From Anaerolineae bacterium (lineage in GTDB: Bacteria > Chloroflexota > Anaerolineae > Aggregatilineales > Phototrophicaceae): a stretch of 64,000 nt of DNA. Shown in pieces: positions 25,667-34,357 of this stretch. The stretch covers positions 1-64,000 of the forward strand of contig JAJEBE010000053.1 in NCBI GenBank assembly GCA_022822545.1, written 5' to 3'. A program made the position numbers and the translations under genes. The notes under the pieces are model-generated. The model did no database searches. It was not told where the DNA came from and saw only the letters and a program-made list of their open reading frames with translations. Numbering within the stretch: the first letter of the stretch is position 1; each line of letters opens with the position of its first letter.

Positions 25667-26422
25667 ATGCAGGAATTTGTCGATTTCAGCGGGGAACTCG
25701 CCCGCGCCAGCGGCAATATCATCATGCGCTATTTTCGCAGCGGCGTCGCCGTCGAGAGCAAAGCCGACGAATCCCCCGTCACCATCGCCGATCGCCAGGC
25801 CGAAGAGACGATGCGCGAAATGATCATGAAAGAATACCCCGATCACGGCATCATCGGTGAGGAATTTGGGAGTCACAACGAAGGCGCGCAGTACCAGTGG
25901 GTGCTCGACCCCATCGACGGCACCAAGTCCTTCATCAGCGGCACGTTTCTCTTCGGCACGCTCATCGGCTTGATGAAAGACGGCCAGCCTATCGTCGGGA
26001 CGATCAATCACCCCGTCACCGCGCACATGCTCATCGGCGACGGCGACGAGACCCGCCTCAATGGCGAGCCGGTGCGGGTCAGCAAGACACGGAGCCTGCG
26101 GGACGCCGTGCTGTGCTACACCGACTTCATCCATGTTGGCCAATATCAGAACGGCATCGCTTTCCAGCAACTCATGGGCATGACGCGCTTCAACCGCACC
26201 TGGGGCGATTGCCACGGCTACTTCCTCGTGGCCACCGGCTACGCCGATGTCATGCTCGACCCCATCATGCACCTCTGGGATATTGTCGCCCTCATCCCCG
26301 TTATCGAAGGCGCCGGCGGCAAGATCACCTCCTGGAACGGCGGTCCCCCGCTCAGCGGCAACGGCATCATCGCCAGCAATGGTCCGCTGCACAGCCAGGT
26401 CTTGCGGGTGCTGATTGCTTGA
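25667..26422 (+). CDS. Inositol-monophosphatase-family phosphatase, probable histidinol phosphatase
   Basis: Mg-dependent phosphatase of the IMPase superfamily, 251 residues. The metal sites are visible: GIIGEEFG, WVLDPIDGTKSFISG and the C-terminal LWDIVALIPVIEGAGGKI. Position directly after hisD-hisC-hisB argues for histidinol-phosphate phosphatase of the HisN type (the missing step between HisC and HisD). That assignment is from context; inositol phosphate or PAP phosphatases share the same fold. Confidence 0.85.
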   Translation: MQEFVDFSGELARASGNIIMRYFRSGVAVESKADESPVTIADRQAEETMREMIMKEYPDHGIIGEEFGSHNEGAQYQWVLDPIDGTKSFISGTFLFGTLIGLMKDGQPIVGTINHPVTAHMLIGDGDETRLNGEPVRVSKTRSLRDAVLCYTDFIHVGQYQNGIAFQQLMGMTRFNRTWGDCHGYFLVATGYADVMLDPIMHLWDIVALIPVIEGAGGKITSWNGGPPLSGNGIIASNGPLHSQVLRVLIA

Positions 26423-26453
26423 TAATATTGCATCTTAAAGAAACGGAGAACAC

Positions 26454-26897
26454 ATGCAGCACTTGTGGTCTGCGGCAACGTGGGAAATTGAAACAAGTGA
26501 AGATGATCCAACGAGCGCGAAGCGAATTGGCGCGCCGGTTTCGGAACATTATCTACAGATAGACGGACGGAAAACCAAAGCCAAGCGTTCGGGCGACTGG
26601 TGGGAAGTCCCTCTACCGAGAGCCCTCTATCTGCTTACTGCATGGTATGTGCATGACTTCCTGGATAAGCTGCACATTTCATTTACTGACCCAAATGGAC
26701 GTGAACTGTGGTACAATGAGCCTACATCATCATCTAAAGGTATATCGACAAAAGCGGTTCACGTCATCCCAATTTGGCACTTGTGGTATTCTGTGGATGG
26801 ACTATACAAATTTACTTTCCAATTTAGCAATGATGACGGCCGTAGTTCCGAAAAGGGTTCTTTCAGAATAGTGTTGAACAGGACACGGAGGCGTTAG
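26454..26897 (+). CDS. Uncharacterised 147-residue protein
   Basis: No family is recognised. The ATG is preceded by ACGGAG. The protein is rich in tryptophan and aromatic residues (HLWSAATWEIE, SGDWWEVPLPRALYLL, VIPIWHLWYSVDGLYKF) and ends in a basic NRTRRR tail; the pattern of short alternating strands suggests a small beta-sandwich. There is no signal peptide. It is visibly lower in GC than the his genes around it, which may mean transfer. Its stop lies one base before the start of the next small gene, so the two form a pair. Confidence 0.6.
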   Translation: MQHLWSAATWEIETSEDDPTSAKRIGAPVSEHYLQIDGRKTKAKRSGDWWEVPLPRALYLLTAWYVHDFLDKLHISFTDPNGRELWYNEPTSSSKGISTKAVHVIPIWHLWYSVDGLYKFTFQFSNDDGRSSEKGSFRIVLNRTRRR

Positions 26898-26898
26898 A

Positions 26899-27072
26899 AT
26901 GACCGAAAAAGTTGATTGGATCTGGTATGAGAACGCGACGCGACCCGCGACCGAGCAGCGTGAACCTGCGGATCTCAAGCAGAGCCCCGAAACCAGCCGA
27001 CAGAAACCGCAAGAACCATCGGCCGCTCAACCCAAAAATGCGAAGCCCGCAAAGGCTAAGACAACAGGCTGA
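26899..27072 (+). CDS. Small 57-residue low-complexity protein
   Basis: An ATG at 26899 lies directly after the previous stop, preceded by ACGGAGGCG. It runs to TGA at 27070. The N-terminus MTEKVDWIWYENATRP is followed by a Lys/Pro/Gln/Ala-rich tail that looks disordered. No family is recognised. The ribosome binding site, tight coupling with the preceding gene and a terminator 26 bases downstream support it as a real gene. Confidence 0.5.
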   Translation: MTEKVDWIWYENATRPATEQREPADLKQSPETSRQKPQEPSAAQPKNAKPAKAKTTG

Positions 27073-27097
27073 GTGATTTGTCTCTAATTCTGTTGCG

Positions 27098-27135
27098 CCG
27101 CCTCGGCAATTGTCGGGGCGGTTCTGTTTCTAATG
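27098..27135 (+). terminator. Rho-independent-type terminator after the small-gene pair
   Basis: CCGCCTCGGC pairs with the complementary TGTCGGGGCGG side around an AATT loop (27098-27121, about 10 bp with G-T pairs), followed by TTCTGTTTCT. It would end transcription of the his operon and/or the two small genes. Confidence 0.65.
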
Positions 27136-27207
27136 CCATGTAGACTTCTGCCTGACATGCTAACTTAAGCGCATCGCAAGCCAGTGAAACCTTGATAGAA
27201 AGCCGCC

Positions 27208-29835
27208 ATGCCAAAAATCAAACGCATCTACCTCACCAGCCACAGCCACACCGATATCGGCTACACCGACCACCAGGACACCGTCTTCCGCCAGCACCTC
27301 GACTTCATCGACCGCGCCATCGAACTGGGCGAAGCCAGCGCCGATTACCCCGAAGAAGCCCGTTACAAATGGACCTGCGAGGTCACGGCTTTCGTCGAGC
27401 GCTACTTTCAGCGGCGCCCGGCCGCCCAAATCGACCGCTTCCTCGAATTGCACCGCCGCGGTCAGATGGCCGTCGCCGGCATGCAATATCACTGGACGCC
27501 CATGCTCTCGACCGGCGCCATGCTGCGCTCCCTGCTGCCCGTGCGGCGCCTGCGCGCTGACTACGGTATCGATATCAGCGCCGCTATGCAATGCGATGTC
27601 AACGGCGTCAGTTGGCTCTGGGCTGACCTGCTGCCCGCCATCGGCATCGATACTCTCACCATGTCCATCAACATGCACCGCGGCGCGCGGCCACAGCCCG
27701 ACCTCAACGCCTTCTGGTGGCGCGGCCCCGGCGGCGGCCGCCTGTTGACTTTCAACGGGCCGCACTATCTCTACGGCATCTTCCGCTACGGCCTCAGCGA
27801 TATGAATTACGTCGATGACCTGCTGCCGCCGCAACTGGCCAAGCTGGAAGCGCGCGATGATTATCCCTACGACTTCCTCTACGCCCAAATCACGCATCCC
27901 GCCCGCGTCGACAACGGACCGCCCCTGCCGCACATGGCCGACTTCGTCCGCGACTGGAATGCCAGCGGCCGCGAGCCGCGCCTCATCTTCACCACTATCG
28001 ACGGCTTCGCGCGCATGCTGCACGAGGACTACGGCGAATCGCTTGAAGAATGGCGGGGCGACTGGACCGATTGGTGGGCGGACGGCGTCGGCTCCTCCAT
28101 TTATGAGACCAGCCTCAACCGGGAGACCGAAGAACTGCAGCCCCTGCTCGACTTCCTGGCGACCCAGGTCGATGATGTCGATCAGGATCTGATCGAAGAA
28201 GCCTGGCATCTCGTCTCGCTTTACGATGAGCACACCTGGGGCGGTTTCGCCAGCATCCGCCGCCCCCATTCGCCCTTCACCCGCGCCAATTACAACCGCA
28301 AAGCCAGTTTCGCTTACGGCGGCTATGGGCTGACGCACGAGCTCATCGCCGATGCCGGGCGCGGCCTGGCGCGCAATATCGCCGGCGTCAGGCCCGAGGG
28401 CGATGCCTGGCGCCGCTGGGGACAATACATCAGCGCCGACCCGGCCGAAGCGCCCGATAACTACCACTACCTCGCGCTGAACACCTGCGGCTGGGAGCGG
28501 CATATCCGTTATCCCATCCCGCCCGATATGGGCGGCGCCGCCCCCTACGGCGTTCTCGAGCAATTCCTCATCGGCAACTACCGCGAAGACCCGCCCCTCA
28601 TCGTCGATACACCCTCCGACCTCATGCTTGATGTGACCTTGCCCGCCTTCAGCTACGCCACCATCGCGCCGCAGTCGGTCGCGGCCGGCGACGCCGCCAT
28701 CCTCGGCGAAGGCGGGATCGAGAATCGCTGGTATCGCCTGCGCCTCGATCCGGTCAGTGGCGGTCTGCTCAGTTGGTATGACAAGGAACTTCAGCGCGAA
28801 CTGGTGAATGCGGATGACCTGTGGCGCTTCGGGCAATACATCTACGAATGGGTCGACCATCCCGATGATCGCCGCGCCATCTTCGCCCTCGATTTCGACC
28901 GCGAGGATTTCGGCGTCCGCCACAAAGATACGCCCTTCCGCCGGGGCGGTCCCAGCGCGGTTGAGATCATGCCGGCGCAGCAAAGGCCCGATTGCGTCGA
29001 GATCGAAGCCCGCTTACAGACTCGCGGCGTGAAGAGTGTCAAAGTCCGCTACCGCCTGCCCCACCATCAGAAGGCGCTGCATATTGACCTGCTCATCGAC
29101 AAGGAATTTGTCACCCGCGCCGAAGCAGTTTACCTGCCCTTCCCGCTTGCGCTGAAGGACCATAGCTTCCACCTCGACCTCAACGGCGTCCCGCTGGAGC
29201 CGGAGCGGGAGCAACTGCCCGGCTCCTGCCGCGATTGGTATGGCATCCACCGCTGGGCGGAAGCCGGCGACGCCAGCGCCTCCGTCACGCTCGTCCCGCT
29301 TGATTCGCCGCTTATCCAGCTCGGCGGCATCACCACCGGCCGCTGGGCGGAAAATCTCGATGCCCGCCAGCCGACGCTCGTCTCCTGGGCGCTGCACAAT
29401 CACTGGGACACCAACTTCAAAGCCAGCCAGGGCGAAGCCATCTTGCAGCGTTATCGCCTGACTTCGAGCGCGGCATACGATCCGGCCGCGTCTTCCCGCT
29501 TCGCTCTTGATGCTAGCCTGCCGCCGCTGATTGTCCGCGTCCCCGGCGCGGCGCTCGGCAAAAGCGGGACCTTCATGCGCGCCGAGCCCGAAGGCGAATG
29601 CGAACTGCAACTCAAGCGCGCCGCCGATGGCCGCGGGCTGATTGCGCATGCCTACAACCTGGGTGAAGACGCGGTTGAGCAGCGCCTCGCCTTCCCGGTG
29701 AACAGCCTCGCGTCGGCTTGTCTCTGCGACCCGATTGAGGTCGACGGCGCCGCCCTGCCTGTCTCCGACGACAGCGTCACGCTGACTGTCCCGCCGCGCT
29801 CGGTCGCCTGCGCCCGCGTCACATTACATAGCTAG
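27208..29835 (+). CDS. Glycoside hydrolase family 38-like alpha-mannosidase-type protein
   Basis: 875 residues without a signal peptide. The N-terminus has the GH38 zinc motif (YLTSHSHTDIGYTDHQDTV, with HxHxD) and the candidate nucleophile aspartate in AAMQCDVNGVSW. The middle shows WHLVSLYDEHTWGGFASIRRP, consistent with the late catalytic/zinc region, and the C-terminal ~400 residues form beta-rich domains. It would hydrolyse alpha-mannosides or related glycosides in the cytoplasm; this branch of GH38 proteins is little characterised, so the substrate is uncertain. It stands alone behind a terminator. Confidence 0.85.
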   Translation: MPKIKRIYLTSHSHTDIGYTDHQDTVFRQHLDFIDRAIELGEASADYPEEARYKWTCEVTAFVERYFQRRPAAQIDRFLELHRRGQMAVAGMQYHWTPMLSTGAMLRSLLPVRRLRADYGIDISAAMQCDVNGVSWLWADLLPAIGIDTLTMSINMHRGARPQPDLNAFWWRGPGGGRLLTFNGPHYLYGIFRYGLSDMNYVDDLLPPQLAKLEARDDYPYDFLYAQITHPARVDNGPPLPHMADFVRDWNASGREPRLIFTTIDGFARMLHEDYGESLEEWRGDWTDWWADGVGSSIYETSLNRETEELQPLLDFLATQVDDVDQDLIEEAWHLVSLYDEHTWGGFASIRRPHSPFTRANYNRKASFAYGGYGLTHELIADAGRGLARNIAGVRPEGDAWRRWGQYISADPAEAPDNYHYLALNTCGWERHIRYPIPPDMGGAAPYGVLEQFLIGNYREDPPLIVDTPSDLMLDVTLPAFSYATIAPQSVAAGDAAILGEGGIENRWYRLRLDPVSGGLLSWYDKELQRELVNADDLWRFGQYIYEWVDHPDDRRAIFALDFDREDFGVRHKDTPFRRGGPSAVEIMPAQQRPDCVEIEARLQTRGVKSVKVRYRLPHHQKALHIDLLIDKEFVTRAEAVYLPFPLALKDHSFHLDLNGVPLEPEREQLPGSCRDWYGIHRWAEAGDASASVTLVPLDSPLIQLGGITTGRWAENLDARQPTLVSWALHNHWDTNFKASQGEAILQRYRLTSSAAYDPAASSRFALDASLPPLIVRVPGAALGKSGTFMRAEPEGECELQLKRAADGRGLIAHAYNLGEDAVEQRLAFPVNSLASACLCDPIEVDGAALPVSDDSVTLTVPPRSVACARVTLHS

Positions 29836-30157
29836 TCCGCTGAAACACGAATTGCAGGGGCGGCCAGTCCCCCGAATACGTGAACATTTAGTCGCCCATC
29901 AGCCGCCAATCCATGCTACGCTTATCCAAGAGGCGCATTTACAAGCGAATCGCCCTGCCCGCCAAAACACAGGGGGACCCCCACCAAAACACTCCTTCAC
30001 CTATACTGTATCTATATACTTTGGCAATTTATTGGGGCTTTCTGGGGCATCTTGGAGATTTTAGGGCAAGTTACCCGCCATTCTGACGCAACTTAAAACT
30101 CGGCGCTCTCTCCTCGGTGCGCTCGGTGGTGAATATGAACAAAAAGGAGCATCAGCC
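29836..30157. other. Intergenic region with repeat remnants
   Basis: 322 bases with a degenerate GCAGGGGCGGCC...AGTCGCCC repeat near 29856-29900, the ACTGTAT motif copy D (30005-30022) beside a C/T-rich and G-rich stretch, and a CTCGGTG-type repeat at about 30110-30130. AAGGAG precedes the SDR start. Nothing else is recognised. Confidence 0.55.
30005..30022 (+). promoter_or_regulatory. ACTGTAT-family motif, site D
   Basis: It begins ACTGTATCTATATAC. It is one of four related AT-rich sites in the window (see 33264, 38111, 56627). It lies 136 bases before an SDR gene. Confidence 0.45.
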
Positions 30158-30913
30158 ATGCTCACAGGCAAAACCGCAATCGTGACCGGCGGCGCTGGCG
30201 ACCTCGGCAATGCCATGGCCCGCCATCTAGCGCATAACGGCGCCCACGTCGTCATCTGGGATATCGTCCCGCAAGTGGAGGCAGCAGCGGCTATCAAGCG
30301 CGTCCGCGCCCACGATCCGGGTGTCGAATACGCCGAGGTGGATGTCCGCGACCGCGCCGCCGTCGACCGAGCCATCGCCGACCTGCCCCAACTCGACATC
30401 GTTTGCTCCAACGCCGGCATCGTTGACGCCCAGCCCTTCCTCGAAATCAGCGCCGAGAATTGGCGGAAGCACCTCGATATCAACCTGACCGGCTGCTTCA
30501 ACGTCTGCCAGGCGGCCGCCCGCCGCATGGTCGCCGAGGGCAATCAAGGACGCATCATCATGACCTCGAGCTGGGTCGCCGAAATTCCCTGGCCCGAGAT
30601 CACGGCTTACACGGTCAGCAAAGCCGGCGTCAACATGTTGGTCAAGCAGATGGCGCGCGAGCTGGCGCCGCAGGGGATCCGCGTCAACGCCGTAGCGCCG
30701 GGCATCGTCAACGCTGGCCTCGCCGGCCGCCAATTGCGCGAGGAGCCGCAATACGCCGCCCGCGTCGCCAAAGCCATCCCGCTCGGCGAACCGGGCAGAC
30801 CGGAAGAGATCGCCGAAGCGGTGGTCTACCTGGCAAGCCCGCAGACCGCCTATATGACCGGCAGCATCCTGACGCTCGACGGAGGCTGCTCGCTTTTCCA
30901 GTTCGATAGCTAA
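30158..30913 (+). CDS. SDR-family NAD(P)-dependent oxidoreductase
   Basis: Classical short-chain dehydrogenase, 251 residues. It has the Rossmann glycine motif TGGAGDLGNAMA, the NAG motif SNAGIVD, and the catalytic serine in TSSWVAEIPWPEITAYTVSK with the YxxxK pair. The C-terminal sequence AVVYLASPQTAYMTGSILTLDGG is typical. AAGGAG precedes the ATG. It is a stand-alone gene; its stop overlaps the stop of the convergent helicase-like gene. The substrate is unknown; sugar or hydroxy-acid oxidation is common in such loci. Confidence 0.92.
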   Translation: MLTGKTAIVTGGAGDLGNAMARHLAHNGAHVVIWDIVPQVEAAAAIKRVRAHDPGVEYAEVDVRDRAAVDRAIADLPQLDIVCSNAGIVDAQPFLEISAENWRKHLDINLTGCFNVCQAAARRMVAEGNQGRIIMTSSWVAEIPWPEITAYTVSKAGVNMLVKQMARELAPQGIRVNAVAPGIVNAGLAGRQLREEPQYAARVAKAIPLGEPGRPEEIAEAVVYLASPQTAYMTGSILTLDGGCSLFQFDS

Positions 30914-33042
30914 GGCCTCGCCGGCTCGCGCGTCAGTTGCCGCAGCAGGCTTTGAATCGTCTCCAGCAGCAAACCTCGCTGCTCATAGCCGCTTTCGCTG
31001 AGTTCGCTGTAGCCGAGGTAGACGCCGGCCCGGCAGCGCCGCGTCAAAGCCAGCAGCAGGCGGCTCAGCGTCCGCCGGCTCCAGGCTTGCTCGTCATCTT
31101 CCGTCCAAACGCGGCCGGCCGCCCAGCCCAAGCTCAGAACCTCGGGATGAGTCAGCGGCTGATACAAGCGGCGCGACCAACCCTCGCTGCCGATATTGAG
31201 CCAGAATTGATAATCCACCGCCTGATTCTTCAGCAGAAACGTATAGGCCGGCGCGACCAGCACGCTATCTTCCGCCTCGGCTACCCAGCTGCGCAAGTAG
31301 AAATTGGCGATCACGCCGCGCTCGACCATCTTCACATAATCCAGGCTCAGGTCGCTCTCCTCGCCGTAGCGGCTCATGAAGTCCAGGGACCAGCGGAAGT
31401 TGCGGGCGGAATCGACCAGGTTCATCGCGATATTGCCGGCATCAATATCGCCGTGGAAGCCGTAGCCCGGGCGGGAAAGCAGCTCGCCGAAGATGCGCCG
31501 GAAGAAGATATCGATGGCGTCCACGCCGCCGCCCTCAATGTAAAGCCGCAGCCAGCGCTGCAGCCGGTCATAACGCTCGCCCAATTCAAAGGTGATGCGT
31601 TGCTGCATCGCCGCCGACTCCACGCTGACGAAAGGACGCAGCGCGCCGCCGCGGTACAGCATCTCGGTCAGCAGCTTGGCACGAATCAGGTCCAGCCCAT
31701 CAATGGCGGTCATCAAGGCAAAAGCCATATCGAATTCGGTCGGTGTCATGCCCCACTGCGGATGCGCCAGCCGCGCCAGCGTCAGCAGCGTGCGCGCCGC
31801 CCGCTCATCACGAAGGGCCCGCGACGGCCGATGGGAGCGCGCTTTGACGCCGCGCTTCTCCAAACCCTCAAACAGGCCGAAGCGCAAGACATCGGACATG
31901 AAGGGCGCCAGCACGACGATCTCGGCCGGCGGTACGCCCCGCTCATGGACCAGCGCGCCGATCTCAGCGGCCACCCAGTCCACCATCTGCGGATGGTAAC
32001 GATGCGCGGCGGTGAAGAGAGCCAGCCGCGGGTCGGCGTTATTATCGGCCGCGTCCGATTCAGCGCCAAGCTGCGCCGCCAGCTTGGCACCCAAAGCTCG
32101 CACCGACGGCTGCATAACCAGGCTCGCGTCAAAAGATTCGCGCAGATCACAAACATCGCGCAAGCGCCGCGCCTGCTCCGGGTCTGCGCCCAGGAAGCGG
32201 CGGAAGCCGGCATCGCGATCATAGATTATAAGCGCGGAGCGGCATTGTTCAATCAGCCCGGCCAGGACGCCGTGCGAAGCGGGCGTGTCTTCTTCGACGT
32301 TGTCCGCGATGAGGTGCCGGTAGCGCCCGCGCAGAAAGGCGCGCGCCTGCGGCAAAAGCTGGACGTGGTCGCGGAAGATTTCGAGGTAGAGCGAGAAATC
32401 AAGCAGATTATGCGCCAGGCAATACTGGCGAAAGGCCAGAGCGCAGGTCTGCGCGTCATCGAAGATATGCGCTTGCTCGACGCCGCCGCCAGCCGTGGCC
32501 AGAGCGCCTTTCAAGCGTCCGCCGATCTCACTGAGGGGAAAGCCGACCAGGGCCGCCTTGTTCATATTGTCGACGATCTGGCTGTAGAGCCGGGCCCGGT
32601 CAATGCGCACGCTGTTGAAATAATCACGCCCGTCGATTATCGGCTCGATCGCCCGTGTCATGAAGTATTGCACCAGCTCCAGGCTAAGGAAGTTCGGCAG
32701 ATCACGCGGGTGCTTAAAGCCAGCGCGTTCCGCCACGAGGAAAAAGAACATCTCCACCAATTGCAGGGACAAGCTGCCGATGGTATGAATGGCGACCTGC
32801 CCGCCGCTGTAGCGCGCCCGCTCGCGCAGCGCCCGGATGTATGGCTGAGCCAGCGAGCGCTGCGGCAGGAAGATCAGAATCGATTCCGCCGGCGCGCCCC
32901 CTTCCAGCAAATGCAGGAGCCGCGCGACCGCGACGCTCGTCTTTCCGCTGCCGGCCGGGCCTTCCAGCCAGATCTTGCGCTCCGGGGGCTGCTGGGCCAG
33001 GGCTGACTGCGTCGGCGCCAAAGGGGTCGTCTTTCTATCCAT
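30910..33042 (-). CDS. SF1 (UvrD/Rep-like) helicase-related ATPase
   Basis: About 710 residues from ATG 33042. The N-terminus has a clear Walker A (WLEGPAGSGKTSVAVARLL) and motif Ia-like ILIFLPQRSLAQPYIRAL. The motif II region reads RYRHLIADNVEED instead of the usual DExQ. C-terminal segments resemble SF1 motifs V/VI (NQAVDYQFWLNIGSEGW..., SRLLLALTRRCRAGVYLG). The layout is that of a UvrD-like helicase or AddB/RecB-type ATPase with weakened motifs. No nuclease motif is seen. A TATAAT box ends only six bases before the start codon, suggesting a leaderless mRNA. A 689-codon antisense ORF here is an artefact. Confidence 0.75.
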   Translation of the reverse strand: MDRKTTPLAPTQSALAQQPPERKIWLEGPAGSGKTSVAVARLLHLLEGGAPAESILIFLPQRSLAQPYIRALRERARYSGGQVAIHTIGSLSLQLVEMFFFLVAERAGFKHPRDLPNFLSLELVQYFMTRAIEPIIDGRDYFNSVRIDRARLYSQIVDNMNKAALVGFPLSEIGGRLKGALATAGGGVEQAHIFDDAQTCALAFRQYCLAHNLLDFSLYLEIFRDHVQLLPQARAFLRGRYRHLIADNVEEDTPASHGVLAGLIEQCRSALIIYDRDAGFRRFLGADPEQARRLRDVCDLRESFDASLVMQPSVRALGAKLAAQLGAESDAADNNADPRLALFTAAHRYHPQMVDWVAAEIGALVHERGVPPAEIVVLAPFMSDVLRFGLFEGLEKRGVKARSHRPSRALRDERAARTLLTLARLAHPQWGMTPTEFDMAFALMTAIDGLDLIRAKLLTEMLYRGGALRPFVSVESAAMQQRITFELGERYDRLQRWLRLYIEGGGVDAIDIFFRRIFGELLSRPGYGFHGDIDAGNIAMNLVDSARNFRWSLDFMSRYGEESDLSLDYVKMVERGVIANFYLRSWVAEAEDSVLVAPAYTFLLKNQAVDYQFWLNIGSEGWSRRLYQPLTHPEVLSLGWAAGRVWTEDDEQAWSRRTLSRLLLALTRRCRAGVYLGYSELSESGYEQRGLLLETIQSLLRQLTREPARP

Positions 33043-33048
33043 CCGCCA

Positions 33049-33078
33049 ATTATAGAGCGAGAACCCGACCTCTCCCAA
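33049..33078 (-). promoter_or_regulatory. Candidate promoter giving a leaderless helicase mRNA
   Basis: On the minus strand TTGGGA (33078-33073), an 18-base spacer and TATAAT (33054-33049) lie so that transcription would start at or within one or two bases of the ATG (33042). Confidence 0.45.
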
Positions 33079-33233
33079 GTCCGGCCACAAGAGCAGCTAT
33101 CGATTTCGCCGTCACCGCAAGAGTCAGCTTGCCATCAGCGAGGTTCAATTGCTATACTCCTCAGCTACGGCAGCGTGCATAAGTTTCTCTTCGGTTGCAT
33201 CCTTTCCATTTTTGCAAAGTTTTCCGAATCTTC

Positions 33234-33262
33234 TTGCGCGCGACACATAATCCCGTTATACT
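33234..33262 (+). promoter_or_regulatory. Candidate promoter of the wHTH-parA-parB operon
   Basis: TTGCGC (33234-33239), a 17-base spacer and TATACT (33257-33262). The predicted start, about 33269, falls inside the ACTGTAT-family site A (33264-33281), which would make that site a repressor-type operator. Confidence 0.5.
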
Positions 33263-33263
33263 T

Positions 33264-33281
33264 GCATAGTATCTATACAGT
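33264..33281 (-). promoter_or_regulatory. ACTGTAT-family motif, site A (putative operator)
   Basis: Read on the minus strand it begins ACTGTATAGATAC. It overlaps the predicted transcription start of the partition operon. The winged-helix protein encoded directly downstream is the obvious candidate ligand, by analogy with autoregulated partition operons. Confidence 0.45.
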
Positions 33282-33304
33282 TAAATGACGGAGCGTATCT
33301 GCTT

Positions 33305-33550
33305 ATGTCTCAAGATCATCGTCCGCTTACCGAAACGCGGCAAATGATGATAGACATCGTTGCGCAAAGCGAACGACCCCTCACCCGCACCGAAATCGCC
33401 AACCGGCTTGATCGCAAGAAGACTCCTCATCTCATCAATATGATGGACGAGTTGGTTGAAAACGGTGTCTTTCAACGCAGTATATTTACCTTTAATAATG
33501 GCGTAACAGGTTATGTTTATACTGTAACCGAGAATCTCACGCAAGAATAA
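33305..33550 (+). CDS. Small winged-helix DNA-binding protein
   Basis: 81 residues. The sequence RQMMIDIVAQSERPLTRTEIANRLDRKKTPHLINMMDELVENGVFQRS fits a helix-turn-helix with recognition helix around RKKTPHLINMM, followed by a two-strand wing (IFTFNNGVTGYVYTVTE). No partner domain is present. It lies nine bases upstream of parA in the same operon and probably autoregulates it or acts as an adaptor at the partition site. The exact family is not recognised. Local GC is lower than in the flanking metabolic genes. Confidence 0.7.
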   Translation: MSQDHRPLTETRQMMIDIVAQSERPLTRTEIANRLDRKKTPHLINMMDELVENGVFQRSIFTFNNGVTGYVYTVTENLTQE

Positions 33551-33559
33551 GGCGGCCTC

Positions 33560-34357
33560 ATGAAGATCATCACACTGCTCAATGAAAAAGGCGGTGTCGG
33601 CAAGACCACGCTGGCAACTCACCTGGCCGCCGGCCTGGCAATCCGGGGGAAGCGAGTCATCCTGGTTGACGCCGATCCACAGGGCCATGCGACAATCGCC
33701 TTTGGGTTATCAAAAGAACCGGGCTTTTATGATCTCATCGTGCGCAACGCGCCTTTCCAAAAGGTGCTGCGCCCGGTGCCGGCCGAGCGCTTCAACGTGC
33801 CTGATGAGGCGCATAATACGAGCGGTCAATTGCTGGTGGTGCCCTCGAATATCGAGACGCGCAGCATCGCTGGCAATATCTCCGATGCCTTCACCGTGCT
33901 CAAGCGCTTCAATCAACTGCGCAACGCCATCGACTTCGTTTTCTTTGACACCTCGCCGACGCCATCGCTTTTGCACTCCTCTATCTATATGGCGACCGAT
34001 GGCATCATCTACCCGACAAAGTGCGAGGCATGGAGCTTCGACGGCTTGCGCGAGAGTTTGACGCACAAAGATCAGTTCAGCCCGATTCGCCAGCAATATA
34101 ATCTGAACGATATCAAAGTGCTCGGCGTCGTCCCGACGATGTATCGCGGGCGGACGCTTGAGCATCAGGATAACCTGCGCCGCTTGCAGGACACCTTCGG
34201 CAGCCTGGTGTGGAAGCCGCTGCCGGTTCGGACCATTTGGACCGAAGTCGCCAGCGCCCGGCGCACTGTCTTCTCCTTGGCGCCTGGCAGCGGCACGGCC
34301 GATGACGCCTGGCACCTGGTTGATCAGTTGGAGGAGCGGGTCTATGAGCAGTCGTGA
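33560..34357 (+). CDS. ParA-family partition ATPase
   Basis: 265 residues, a deviant Walker ATPase that segregates DNA cargo together with ParB. The deviant Walker A is at the N-terminus ([16 protein letters not shown], signature Lys 10 and Lys 15), followed by [16 protein letters not shown] and the Walker B-like [16 protein letters not shown]. There is no N-terminal DNA-binding extension of the P1/F type, so the small upstream winged-helix protein may supply that role. It ends inside the parB start, with a 14-base overlap. Chromosomal ParA and plasmid ParA share this fold; the gene neighbourhood favours a plasmid-type system. Confidence 0.92.
   Translation: MKIITLLNEKGGVGKTTLATHLAAGLAIRGKRVILVDADPQGHATIAFGLSKEPGFYDLIVRNAPFQKVLRPVPAERFNVPDEAHNTSGQLLVVPSNIETRSIAGNISDAFTVLKRFNQLRNAIDFVFFDTSPTPSLLHSSIYMATDGIIYPTKCEAWSFDGLRESLTHKDQFSPIRQQYNLNDIKVLGVVPTMYRGRTLEHQDNLRRLQDTFGSLVWKPLPVRTIWTEVASARRTVFSLAPGSGTADDAWHLVDQLEERVYEQS

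Noticed and set aside
27160..28983. 607-codon minus-strand ORF
   Set aside because: It is a shadow of the GH38-like gene; the plus strand carries the zinc motif and full family length.
30937..33006. 689-codon plus-strand ORF
   Set aside because: It is antisense to the helicase-like gene, which has Walker A and further SF1 motifs.
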